DNA from: Fictibacillus phosphorivorans
Lineage (GTDB): Bacteria; Bacillota; Bacilli; Bacillales; Fictibacillaceae
NCBI RefSeq assembly: GCF_007673525.1
Contig: NZ_VDZU01000001.1
Location: 372,001-436,000 of the forward strand
Reading direction: 5' to 3'
Length of the DNA stretch: 64,000 nt
Shown here: piece by piece, positions 51,748-59,706 of the stretch
How positions within the stretch are numbered: the stretch's first letter is position 1
How the letters are laid out: every line of letters starts with the position of its first letter
Made by a program: the position numbers and the translations under genes
The notes under the pieces: model-generated
What the model saw: the letters and a program-made list of their open reading frames with translations, nothing else
What the model was told of the DNA's origin: nothing
Database searches by the model: none

Positions 51748-52791
51748 TTACTTCGTAGGTTCTTGTATGAGCATTCCTTCCTTTGCAAAGGCAAAGTGGA
51801 TGGCGTGCTTCAGATTTCTAAAATATGTACTTTCTCCAAGGGAATACTGGTGTTTCGTTATTTCTATACTTAATTCAGGTGATATTCCTACCAATAACGT
51901 TTCCATTCCAAACAATCGAGCAGAGGAAACAAGCTTGTTCAACATATCCACCATTTCAGAATCAATAGACTTAATACCGGTTAGATCTAAGATAACAAAT
52001 TTTGCTTTGTGTTGAGGCAGTGAAGTCAGAGTATGCTCTAACATATCTTTAGAACGTAGCTCATTATATTTACCGATTAAGGGAATAACCACAATATGAT
52101 CGGTTACCGGAATAATAGGAGAGGAAATCTCCCTAATTAAATCGGTTAACTCTCTTGTTCGGTCTTCAACCATAGCTTCCAGCTTCATAATTTCATGTTG
52201 CTCATCCCGTTGAACGAGATCGCGAATGTTATCATTTGGTGTTATATGTGATTCTGAAATTGCTAATTTTAGTGTGTTAGGATCGGCTTCGTTTTCTAGG
52301 ACCTCATACCACATGTTGGTTTGAAAGAGTCCTGTGAAAACGCCAGCCCAATGGCCAGGTAAGAAGCGCCCCATACGATCGCTGTTCTGCGCTTTTTTAA
52401 CTTTAGTTTCCCAGCTGTTCGTAATCGTAATAATCGCTTCTTTTTTCTCTACATCAAGCTCTATGTAAGTCTTACCCCAACCAGCTGATGCATAGATGGT
52501 AGGTAATGATTCAGCGGAAATCTCAATATTTCCGATCGTTCTTATGTAAAAATCGCTAACGATTAACCCTGTCCGATACCCAGCCGTCTCAAAAACAAGG
52601 TCCGCGGTTCCTTCTCCTGTTATCTCTTCAATAGAATCGAGAAACACCTTGAATGCTGAATCAATCCAGAACAACATCACATCTTCGCCTTCAAATTGAA
52701 AAATACCTTTTGCTAGGTCCCAGTGGAAAGAAGAACCATTAACATCTACACTTTTTTGAGAATCTATTAGTTCGTTGGGCGATTGATTCAT
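51748..52791 (-). CDS. RsbR-like STAS-domain regulator with N-terminal sensor domain
   Basis: A 347-residue soluble protein: an N-terminal alpha/beta sensor-like domain (about 15-195, perhaps of V4R type), a coiled linker (about 200-225, IMKLEAMVEDRTRELTDLI) and a C-terminal STAS domain (about 230-335, FVILDLTGIKSIDSEMVDMLNKL). This is the layout of RsbR-type stressosome proteins that act on the SigB pathway. AT-rich upstream region with AGGATTATAA before the ATG. Lone gene. Confidence 0.82.
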   Translation of the reverse strand: MNQSPNELIDSQKSVDVNGSSFHWDLAKGIFQFEGEDVMLFWIDSAFKVFLDSIEEITGEGTADLVFETAGYRTGLIVSDFYIRTIGNIEISAESLPTIYASAGWGKTYIELDVEKKEAIITITNSWETKVKKAQNSDRMGRFLPGHWAGVFTGLFQTNMWYEVLENEADPNTLKLAISESHITPNDNIRDLVQRDEQHEIMKLEAMVEDRTRELTDLIREISSPIIPVTDHIVVIPLIGKYNELRSKDMLEHTLTSLPQHKAKFVILDLTGIKSIDSEMVDMLNKLVSSARLFGMETLLVGISPELSIEITKHQYSLGESTYFRNLKHAIHFAFAKEGMLIQEPTK

Positions 52792-53028
52792 TTATAATCC
52801 TCCATAGTAAAAATAGTAGACACCCTTTTTCCGTACCCTATTTTAGTTAATATGAAACGTAAGGTTTAAAATTGTTTAATGATTTTTTTCTGTAATGGAA
52901 CATTCAAAAAGGTTTATCATCTCTTATGAAGTTTTAGGATATAGTTTGCCGGGGCTTGTTCTTTATATATATTTATTTGTTCTTCATTAGGAACAATTCG
53001 TGGTTTCGAATAGGGAGGGATTATTAGA

Positions 53029-53601
53029 TTGAGAGCGGAAGAAATTAAAGAGATGAGACGTAAGCAGTTTATTGTGTTAAATATAGTGATCATTTCAGTA
53101 ATAAACTTATTTTTTCTTTTAATTAGAGTGGTTAACATGACATACGCTTCAATGTACTTTTTGTTAGGGGTATTAGCCCTTGTGAATGGATTAATAGGTT
53201 TACTAAAAAAAGGAAAGACAAAACAATCACTAATAATCTTTGAAAAAGTGGCAACTTATGAAAAGAACAAGATGGGAAAGGAGTGGAGTAAGCAACGAAG
53301 ATTGAGTTATATAATGAATATTGCGTTAGGTATGATTATGTTCTTTCAAGCTTACTTATATCGGAATTCAGATGATAAAACTTTTTCACTTAACTGGGGT
53401 ATTCTATTGCTTATTACGATATGGATATTAGCAGTTGTGAATATTGGTCTAATCTTTCATGTAAGAAACGTGGATGGTTATAATCCAAACTCAATTTTAA
53501 AGGGGTACACAACGAAGAAATATTTATTTACTATTTCAATTGTTATATTATTTGCATTCTTAACAATTTCTACTTTTGCTATATACGTTTATGCTTTGTG
53601 A
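53029..53601 (+). CDS. Four-helix membrane protein, unknown
   Basis: A 190-residue protein with helices at about 14-34, 40-60, 95-112, 120-142 and 165-188. The start is TTG with AGGGAGGG upstream. No family recognised. AT-rich codon use. A bidirectional terminator separates it from sinR. Confidence 0.6.
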   Translation: MRAEEIKEMRRKQFIVLNIVIISVINLFFLLIRVVNMTYASMYFLLGVLALVNGLIGLLKKGKTKQSLIIFEKVATYEKNKMGKEWSKQRRLSYIMNIALGMIMFFQAYLYRNSDDKTFSLNWGILLLITIWILAVVNIGLIFHVRNVDGYNPNSILKGYTTKKYLFTISIVILFAFLTISTFAIYVYAL

Positions 53602-53605
53602 AGAC

Positions 53606-53643
53606 AAAAACCACCTTATCCAAGAATGAGGTGGTTAGTTTTG
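53606..53643. terminator. Bidirectional terminator between the membrane protein and sinR
   Basis: AACCACCTTAT / AATGAGGTGGTT stem with a CCAAG loop. Its right arm covers the sinR stop codon. Confidence 0.75.
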
Positions 53644-53958
53644 CTTATTCTTCCATTTGTTGAATTCCAAAAACTCTTTAAACTGTTCTTTGCTTACACC
53701 AGAACCCATGGCTTCCTTAACCAATTCAGCCCATTCTTGATCTAAGTTTTTTGTGTCGACTTCAGCTTTAATTAAGTGATCTACAGAAATATTCAGTACA
53801 TCCGCAATCTTTTCAAGAAGTTGAATAGAAGGATTTTGTTGAATATTTCGCTCCAGAGCACTTATATACGACTTGGCTACTCCTGCTTTATCAGCTAACG
53901 CTGTAATGGAGAGGCCTTTTTCGGTACGGTATTTTTTTACTCGTTCACCAATCATCAT
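53635..53958 (-). CDS. sinR: SinR-like biofilm master repressor
   Basis: A 107-residue protein: an N-terminal XRE helix-turn-helix (GERVKKYRTEKGLSITALADKAGVAKSYISALERNI) and a C-terminal SinI-binding helical hairpin (LDQEWAELVKEAMGSGVSKEQFKEFLEFNKW). In Bacillus subtilis SinR represses matrix genes and is titrated by SinI. The ATG at 53958 has TGGGGA eight bases upstream. It lies 95 bp downstream of a sinI gene on the same strand. Confidence 0.92.
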   Translation of the reverse strand: MMIGERVKKYRTEKGLSITALADKAGVAKSYISALERNIQQNPSIQLLEKIADVLNISVDHLIKAEVDTKNLDQEWAELVKEAMGSGVSKEQFKEFLEFNKWKNKQN

Positions 53959-54053
53959 TTGCAATCCCCATTTAAGAAATAATTTGCCTTTATTATATCT
54001 TTCTGAATGAGGTAAGTAAATAAATTCTGTGACTTGCTTACTATTTCAATGAA

Positions 54054-54197
54054 TTAATTTCCTTGCAATTGATATTGTTCTAACGATAATTGGGGATTTT
54101 GTAAAAAACGAATAATTTCTTCTTTAGTAAAACCTTGATCTCTCGCTTCTTTAATCAATTCAATCCACTCGTGATCCAGCTTAAACGTATTTTCCAC
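54054..54197 (-). CDS. sinI: SinI-like antirepressor, first copy
   Basis: A 47-residue protein, LDHEWIELIKEARDQGFTKEEIIRFL, the same helical hairpin as the SinR C-terminus. It would pair with SinR and release it from DNA. The start is GTG 54197 with GGAGGG seven bases upstream. A cyclic-di-GMP-I riboswitch lies between about 28 and 120 bp upstream on the same strand, so its translation or transcription is likely under second-messenger control. Confidence 0.88.
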   Translation of the reverse strand: MENTFKLDHEWIELIKEARDQGFTKEEIIRFLQNPQLSLEQYQLQGN

Positions 54198-54225
54198 TAA
54201 GAATCCCTCCAGAAAGTAAATGATG

Positions 54226-54317
54226 TCCAGGTAACCCGGCGATCGTAGCTTTTTTAAGTTAAGCGTTAGACCCGTGGCTTTGCGCCCACTTCTTTCGAAG
54301 ATGTTTGCCCTTGTCTG
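54226..54317 (-). ncRNA. Cyclic-di-GMP-I (GEMM-I) riboswitch controlling sinIR
   Basis: Read on the minus strand: GGGCAAAC; a stem capped by the GAAA tetraloop (CTTCGAAAGAAG); GGGCGCAAAGCCACGGG, which holds the tetraloop receptor; TCTAA; a second stem region; and the closing GGGTTACC. Each block lies in the order and spacing of the GEMM-I consensus, and GGGCAAAC matches the c-di-GMP form rather than the cGAMP variant. The aptamer ends about 15 bp before the sinI ribosome site, so a translational switch is plausible. Confidence 0.92.
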
Positions 54318-54529
54318 AAGGATAATTAGGCCATATTCCCTAACTAAAATTGATTATAAACAAGCTAAATAGAAAATGTTGTCAGAAAATGACTGTAACA
54401 AAAATGTAATATTCGGAAATCTTATTTGACCCCTATAAAACTTTCTTAAAGGAATGATGCAGGTTATGTTGAAATTATTCTTAATAAATACCCATTAAAC
54501 TAATTTTAGCTGCTGAAAGGATGAATAAA

Positions 54530-55504
54530 TTGTCTAACAAATTGCCAATGAATTTGTCGAATCAACTCAGTTTACCAGTAATTAACGCCCCAATGTTTCT
54601 TGTATCGAGTCCTGATATGGTGATTGAAAGCTGTAAGAACGGAATAATAGGTACCTTTCCATTACTGAATGCAAGAACCTCCGATCTATTAGAAAATTGG
54701 ATGAAACATATTTCAGAAGAGCTGAGTAATGCCAGGGAAAAAGATCCTTCGGCAAAGATTGCTCCATGGGGTGTTAACTTAATCGTTCACCGTACGAATA
54801 AACGTTTTGAAGAAGATTTGGAGCTAATAAAGAAATATGAACCGCCAGTGGTGATTACTTCTCTTGGTAATCCAAGCGATGTTGCTAAAATCGTTCACGG
54901 GTACGGAGGTCTCGTATTCTCTGACGTTATCTCGCTTGATCACGCGCGTAAGGCTGCTAAGACGGGCATTGATGGATTAATACTCGTGTGCAGTGGAGCA
55001 GGTGGCCATGGTGGGACGTTAAATCCGTTTGCTTTCTTAAAAGCCGTAAAGGAATTCTGGGATGGGATGACGATTCTAGCTGGGGCTATTTCTACAGGTG
55101 AAGAAATACTAGCTGCCAAGGTTCTTGGAGCCGATCTCGTATACATGGGAACGCGCTTTATTGCGACGCAAGAATCTTCGGCGAGCGAAGATTACCGGCA
55201 GATGTTAATAGATTCTACTCTTGAGGATCTTGTTTATACGGATGCGATTAGTGGAATAAAAGGAAACTACCTGCTTCCATCCTTACAAAGAGCGGGATTT
55301 GATGTGGAAAACTTGATGAAAAAGGATGATGTTGACCTCTCGTTCTCTGAATCCAAAGCAAAAGCATGGAAAGACATCTGGTCCGCAGGACAAGGTGTTG
55401 GCAGTGTGAAGAAAATCTCTACCATTCAGGAAGTAGTAGATGACCTAAAGGAAGAGTACAAAAAAGCATTAAAAACAAAGGAAGCTATGAGTATTATCCC
55501 TTAA
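54530..55504 (+). CDS. Nitronate monooxygenase-family flavoprotein
   Basis: A 324-residue TIM-barrel FMN enzyme: LSLPVINAPMFLVSSPDMV at the N-terminus, the flavin/substrate segment LILVCSGAGGHGGTLNPFAF with the catalytic His of the AGGHGG motif, and ILAGAISTGEEILAAKVLGADLVYMGTRFIA. It would oxidise propionate-3-nitronate and similar compounds. I chose TTG 54530, eight bases after AAAGG; the ATG at 54521 abuts the site. Lone gene. Confidence 0.88.
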   Translation: MSNKLPMNLSNQLSLPVINAPMFLVSSPDMVIESCKNGIIGTFPLLNARTSDLLENWMKHISEELSNAREKDPSAKIAPWGVNLIVHRTNKRFEEDLELIKKYEPPVVITSLGNPSDVAKIVHGYGGLVFSDVISLDHARKAAKTGIDGLILVCSGAGGHGGTLNPFAFLKAVKEFWDGMTILAGAISTGEEILAAKVLGADLVYMGTRFIATQESSASEDYRQMLIDSTLEDLVYTDAISGIKGNYLLPSLQRAGFDVENLMKKDDVDLSFSESKAKAWKDIWSAGQGVGSVKKISTIQEVVDDLKEEYKKALKTKEAMSIIP

Positions 55505-55528
55505 AACATTAGTCCTTTAGAACTAAAT

Positions 55529-55565
55529 CCCCCAAAACCACGCTGTATAAACGTGATTTTGGGGG
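55529..55565. terminator. Bidirectional terminator
   Basis: CCCCCAAAA-CACG / CGTG-TTTTGGGGG stem (one mismatch) between the convergent nitronate monooxygenase and anti-sigma genes. Confidence 0.75.
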
Positions 55566-55569
55566 AAGT

Positions 55570-56841
55570 TTATTTAAAATCTTTTAAATAACTTGGATCA
55601 TCTTTTATTCGAAGATCTACACTATAAAGATCTTTGGAATCTGCTATTCCTCTAGAAATATCAAGTAATTGATTAGAACTCTCTGAATAAAAATATACAC
55701 TCTCACTTCGTTCATGAATATGATATGGCTTTCCAAGCTGTTGTATTAACGCATCTCTCTCTTTCTTTTTAAGATGAAAGCTTAAAGTAAAGGCTCGGTC
55801 TTGATTCATATAATTGATACTAAGAAACTCATAAGGAGGAGAATCATTTATTTTAGTTTTCCAACTATAAGTACTTTGTGCATCATATTCAATCTCTGAA
55901 ATATACTTTTGATCATAAAGCCCGAGGACTTTTACGGTTTCTTCTAAAGTCATTTCTGTAGTTACACCATTGAAATAATACTTACCTCCTTGATAAGAAA
56001 CATTTACTTTATCAAAAGGAGTTTTCTTTTGTTCTTTAATTTCTTCAGGTTTTTCTACTATAGCGGACTCTTCGGCTAACTCTTCGATTGGTTCTTCGAG
56101 TACTTCTTCATTAATAATTGTATTGTCAGGTGTGTCAGTAGATTCAACATTTTTTTCCTCTATGCTAGTGTTCTCTTCTTGTGATTCTACCTCTTTTTCT
56201 TCTTTTGATAAATATGTTATATCATTTATAACAAACGAGGTTAAAATATTTTCCTTGCTGTATATTTCTACTTCTACGGCATCCTTAAATGTGTTTTCAT
56301 CAATAATACCAAGGTCAACAGTGACTACTTTCTTAAAAGTGTAACTTTCATCGGGTTTTAATATTTGATTAGTAGGAGTTTCTATAATTAAGCTTTCTGC
56401 TCCTAAAGCTTTTGCTACATCTTCATCTAAGATATTTACTTTTGCCTGAACCGGTTCACTATTATAATTTGTTGTATTTACAACCGTTCCTGAAATCGTA
56501 AGTTCTCTTTTACTAACCTCAAAAGACAGCGTACTGGAAGCTTGGGTTAACTTCTGAGCGTAATGGACTTTAGGTTTCTTATTTTCTTTCTTAATATCTG
56601 GCATCGTTTGGGGTTCCAAATACGTGTCAATCAATGTATAAGAGGTAAAAACAACCCCAGCAAAAAGAGCTGCTGTCAGGAGTTTTGGAAGAAATATATT
56701 TTTTTTCTTTCCAGCTTTTTTGTTGAATGATGAGTTTCGTATAGAAAGTAAAATATTTTCTTCATCTTTTTTCGTGAAAACGGGATTTGTAGAAATTTGT
56801 TGATCCAATGTTTGTCTAAGGTCTTTAAGTTTTTTTTCCAT
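55570..56841 (-). CDS. Probable anti-sigma factor with large extracytoplasmic domain
   Basis: A 423-residue single-span protein: a cytoplasmic domain of about 45 residues, a helix at about 50-68, then some 350 exterior residues. These comprise a beta-rich domain (about 90-215), a highly acidic Glu/Pro-rich linker (about 220-270) and a second folded domain (about 280-420). ATG 56841 has AGGAGGTG upstream. It overlaps the ECF sigma gene by 17 bp, the usual arrangement of a sigma factor and its membrane anti-sigma. Confidence 0.75.
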   Translation of the reverse strand: MEKKLKDLRQTLDQQISTNPVFTKKDEENILLSIRNSSFNKKAGKKKNIFLPKLLTAALFAGVVFTSYTLIDTYLEPQTMPDIKKENKKPKVHYAQKLTQASSTLSFEVSKRELTISGTVVNTTNYNSEPVQAKVNILDEDVAKALGAESLIIETPTNQILKPDESYTFKKVVTVDLGIIDENTFKDAVEVEIYSKENILTSFVINDITYLSKEEKEVESQEENTSIEEKNVESTDTPDNTIINEEVLEEPIEELAEESAIVEKPEEIKEQKKTPFDKVNVSYQGGKYYFNGVTTEMTLEETVKVLGLYDQKYISEIEYDAQSTYSWKTKINDSPPYEFLSINYMNQDRAFTLSFHLKKKERDALIQQLGKPYHIHERSESVYFYSESSNQLLDISRGIADSKDLYSVDLRIKDDPSYLKDFK

Positions 56842-57397
56842 TACGCTCACCTCCTAGATGAATATAGGAACCTTGTAACTTTGTTCTGGCTCTGCTTAAA
56901 CGGGTTTTGACTGTCGATTCACTTATCTTCAACAACCCACAGATCTCTCGAATAGAAAATTCCTTATAATAGTGTAATAAAATGACTTCTCTATACTTTA
57001 TCGGCAAAGAAAGGACAGCTTGATACAAAAGTTCATCCTCACTCTTTGAAATGACCCCATATTCGGCAGAGTCGACGCTTCCGGTTGAATTTGCAGTGAA
57101 TTTATCTGTAAATGCAAGTTTTCTATAGCTCCAACTTTTTAAAAAGTCTTTTGACTTATTAATAGCTATTGTATAAATCCAGCTCTTTAGTGCGGATTCT
57201 CCACGAAATGTATCAAGTTTCGTATACAAAGCAATATAAACATCTTGAGTAATATCTTCAGCTTGCTGCCAATTCTTTACGAATGTATAAACGAGACGTT
57301 TGATCTCTTCACCGTAACATCTCATTAAGTAAACAATGGCATCATCTTTAGTCATCCCATCAATACTTATGGAACCCCTTAATTCCTCACTTTTCAC
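56825..57397 (-). CDS. ECF-type RNA polymerase sigma factor
   Basis: A 190-residue ECF sigma factor. Region 2 is VYTFVKNWQQAEDITQDVYIALYTKLDTFRGESALKSWIYTIAINKSKDFL; region 4 is LSLPIKYREVILLHYYKEFSIREICGLLKISESTVKTRLSRARTKL. The start is GTG 57397 with AAGGAGG eight bases upstream. It is co-transcribed with the overlapping membrane protein gene, its likely anti-sigma. Confidence 0.9.
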   Translation of the reverse strand: MKSEELRGSISIDGMTKDDAIVYLMRCYGEEIKRLVYTFVKNWQQAEDITQDVYIALYTKLDTFRGESALKSWIYTIAINKSKDFLKSWSYRKLAFTDKFTANSTGSVDSAEYGVISKSEDELLYQAVLSLPIKYREVILLHYYKEFSIREICGLLKISESTVKTRLSRARTKLQGSYIHLGGERNGKKT

Positions 57398-57485
57398 TAG
57401 CTGTCCTCCTTAGTTGTATTTCCGATAGTAAGACGACGATATATTAACATAAGTTTCATAAATTTAGAATACCAGTATAATATTA

Positions 57486-57518
57486 CCATTTAGGGGTCTG
57501 ACCCCATACAATTACAAA
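57486..57518. repeat. REP element, copy 8
   Basis: CATTTA, core GGGGTCTGACCCC (57493-57505), ATACAATTAC. It lies in the gap upstream of the ECF sigma gene and 20 bp from a 15-bp hairpin. Confidence 0.85.
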
Positions 57519-57537
57519 GTACTAAATATGTTCACTA

Positions 57538-57571
57538 GGAAAGGACACAGCAAATCTGCTGTGTCCTTTCC
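57538..57571. other. Perfect 15-bp hairpin beside REP copy 8
   Basis: GGAAAGGACACAGCA and its complement with an AATC loop. No T-run on either side, so it is not a classical terminator, and no gene ends here. Confidence 0.6.
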
Positions 57572-57739
57572 GATGTATCTCCAATAACAAAATCCAACCA
57601 TATTCACCTCGAAAAGAGGAGAAGGGAAGAAGAGAGCGAAAGTATAAGTAATATCTTTATGTAAAGAAACCGTGTAAACTGTAAGGAATTCATTACGATG
57701 TGATAAAAATCAACAGCTAATAAATATGGAGGTGTTACC

Positions 57740-58111
57740 ATGAATTTATTCTCATCGATTACCGAAGAAAGTTTTGATTATTTAATACGAGATTATGGAT
57801 TTTCTAAGCCGGTCGATACAGATGGGAGTTGGAAGACAACCTTCTTATACGTTAATGATCAGCTAGAAATTGAAATAGAATTAAATTACCGAGATATGGA
57901 TACGTTTATTTACATGAGAAGGGTAGATTTTGATTCGGAAGAACAATCGCCGCGTATGCAGCTAGAAGAAATTTTGAATGTTGAACCGATTAAAAGTAAT
58001 GGAGATCAAACAACAATTGAGCAATTTGAAAAAGGAATTACGGACAAGGCAAAATTATTAGAGAATAACCTAAATCAAATCATGAGCAAAACTGAAAGGA
58101 TTTTTTCGTAA
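57740..58111 (+). CDS. Small acidic soluble protein, unknown
   Basis: A 123-residue alpha/beta protein starting MNLFSSITEESFDYLIRDYGF, with alternating beta-strand-like segments in the middle and a helical end. Size and acidity recall immunity proteins, but there is no toxin gene nearby and I make no assignment. TGGAGGTG precedes the ATG. Confidence 0.6.
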   Translation: MNLFSSITEESFDYLIRDYGFSKPVDTDGSWKTTFLYVNDQLEIEIELNYRDMDTFIYMRRVDFDSEEQSPRMQLEEILNVEPIKSNGDQTTIEQFEKGITDKAKLLENNLNQIMSKTERIFS

Positions 58112-58134
58112 AATTGAAGTCTCTCGCGTACTGT

Positions 58135-58167
58135 AAGAATCGCAACGAATATCCGTTGTGATTTTTT
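58135..58167 (+). terminator. Terminator after the small acidic protein gene
   Basis: AATC-CAACG / CGTTG-GATT stem with AATATC loop, six T. Confidence 0.75.
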
Positions 58168-58200
58168 GTTTGCTTGTTTGCAGTTTCTAAAACCAATCTA

Positions 58201-58376
58201 ATGAGAGTAAAGAATGAAGGCAAGAACTCACTTTACTTTGTGACGACTTAATAGAAAAATATAATGATGTATTTAGTTGGGAACATAATAGGGTACGGAA
58301 ATTTTGTACAAAGTTTAAGACAATTTGTCTAGAGGCACTGGAGAAGAAGAAGCATATCGTTGGTTCAGGCGATTAG
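58201..58376 (+). pseudogene. Possible remnant of a small gene
   Basis: A 16-codon frame from ATG 58201 and an overlapping open frame 58218-58376, which lacks any start codon, together look like one short gene broken by a frameshift. The second frame reads LCDDLIEKYNDVFSWEHNRVR, which looks protein-like. No ribosome site seen. Low confidence. Confidence 0.25.
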
Positions 58377-58400
58377 TATTTCACTTATATATAAAGCAAA

Positions 58401-58432
58401 AAGATAACTCATTAGTCGAGTTATCTTTTTTA
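58401..58432. terminator. Bidirectional terminator
   Basis: AAGATAACTC / GAGTTATCTT stem with ATTAGTC loop and flanking A and T tracts; it ends the DUF2628 gene on the minus strand. Confidence 0.8.
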
Positions 58433-58438
58433 AAGGAA

Positions 58439-58945
58439 TTATGCAAAAGTAAGTGTCAATCCAAGTGTAATAGCCAAATATCCTAAAAACATTAAGACTG
58501 CTAAGAGAGCTCCTTTTCCACTCGTACCACCGCGTTTGCGAAGTTCATGCATCTTCTCCTCTTCGCTGACCGAAAGCTGATTAACCTCTTGTACTTGTTT
58601 TTCAGCGTGCTTTCTATAAAACATATTACCTGTTATCCCTAGCGCTCCAGCAAGCCCATAACCTAATCCTCTACTGATTGCTGCCTCATCAATTCCAATG
58701 AAAAGAATAATGATGTCTATTACTAAAAAACCAAGAATGATGTAAACAACAGATTTAAGCATTTTTCTGTAACCAAGCCAAAAAATAGTTAACAAACAAG
58801 CTGCCCAGTTCCAACTGTTGTCTTTTTGCCATTTTTTTAAGTAAAAGTCTTTCTTCTTTTCTCCTACAAAAGCCTCGAACTTTTCTTTTTCTGCTAATTG
58901 GCCGTCTAATAACTTTGAATTAGCGTAATTTGTTTGAATATCCAA
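58439..58945 (-). CDS. DUF2628-like membrane protein
   Basis: A 168-residue protein: a cytoplasmic N-terminus with FEAFVGEKKKDFYLKKWQKDNSWNWAA, typical of DUF2628, helices at about 50-65 and 70-92, a short helix near 98-110, and a C-terminal helix at about 145-167. The start is TTG 58945 with AAAGGAG seven bases upstream. Function unknown. Confidence 0.72.
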   Translation of the reverse strand: MDIQTNYANSKLLDGQLAEKEKFEAFVGEKKKDFYLKKWQKDNSWNWAACLLTIFWLGYRKMLKSVVYIILGFLVIDIIILFIGIDEAAISRGLGYGLAGALGITGNMFYRKHAEKQVQEVNQLSVSEEEKMHELRKRGGTSGKGALLAVLMFLGYLAITLGLTLTFA

Positions 58946-59151
58946 TCTGCATCTCCTTTCTCTAAACAAGAAACTCATCTTAATATTCCATTATTTAGAA
59001 AAAGTGAAACCTGTTTTTAATCATAACCTGGTTCTATTTAAAATTATAAAAAATGCTCCTAAGCATATATTATTTCGGCGGAGCTAATTTATCTTTAAAT
59101 TAATTGTTTTATTAAATGAGCGATATGAATGGTTTTACGAGTGAACTTTAA

Positions 59152-59304
59152 TTAATTTAAAGTTCGAAACTCACTATTTCCACATTGATTTTCTGCTATC
59201 TGTACATTCAAAAAATCTCTTATCTCTTGTTTGGTTAACCCTTGGTCTTTCGCTTCAATCATTAATTCAATCCATTCTTTGTCCAAAGACAAGGTGTACT
59301 TCAT
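59152..59304 (-). CDS. SinI-like antirepressor, second copy
   Basis: A 50-residue protein, LDKEWIELMIEAKDQGLTKQEIRDFL, nearly the same core as the sinI at 54 kb, with a different C-terminal tail (ENQCGNSEFRTLN). The ATG at 59304 is preceded by GGGGGGGAAG. No riboswitch or sinR is adjacent; it is a stand-alone SinI paralogue next to polysaccharide genes. Confidence 0.85.
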   Translation of the reverse strand: MKYTLSLDKEWIELMIEAKDQGLTKQEIRDFLNVQIAENQCGNSEFRTLN

Positions 59305-59706
59305 AGCAACTTCCCCCCCATATAACAATTTTATAATTTAGTGCTGTATATATTCACTCAACCATCTATTAAATAGGCCTTTAAAAGAAAATCTTCTAAA
59401 TAAAGGAAATTATATGTATCGATTATAAACAGGAGTTTCTAAAAATGTTGTCAGAAAATGAAATAATTAAAAATCTAATCCATATTGAGTATATTTTCCT
59501 ATTAATGAGAGTGATCGAATTCAATAATCTTTTATATTTTAATAGAATTCTATTAAAATTAAGTTTCTTTAGAGTCAATGTTCTCAAAAACGAATATTTT
59601 GTTCTTTAATCCTTGCGTTTTGGTCTAACACCTACTATAATCATAAGAAATTGTACTTTTTAAAGAACGGTAAGTATTTTATAAAAAACAAAGGGTGGGT
59701 GATCAC
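59305..59706. promoter_or_regulatory. AT-rich regulatory gap before the polysaccharide genes
   Basis: About 400 bp, very AT-rich, dividing the leftward sinI copy and the rightward glycosyltransferase operon. An inverted repeat TAATAGAATTCTATTA lies at about 59540-59557 and could be an operator. No gene seen. A SinR box is possible but I could not assign one with confidence. Confidence 0.35.

Noticed and set aside
54226-54317. Reading the leader as a cGAMP-type GEMM variant
   Set aside because: The first block, GGGCAAAC, is identical to the c-di-GMP form; only binding tests could overturn this.
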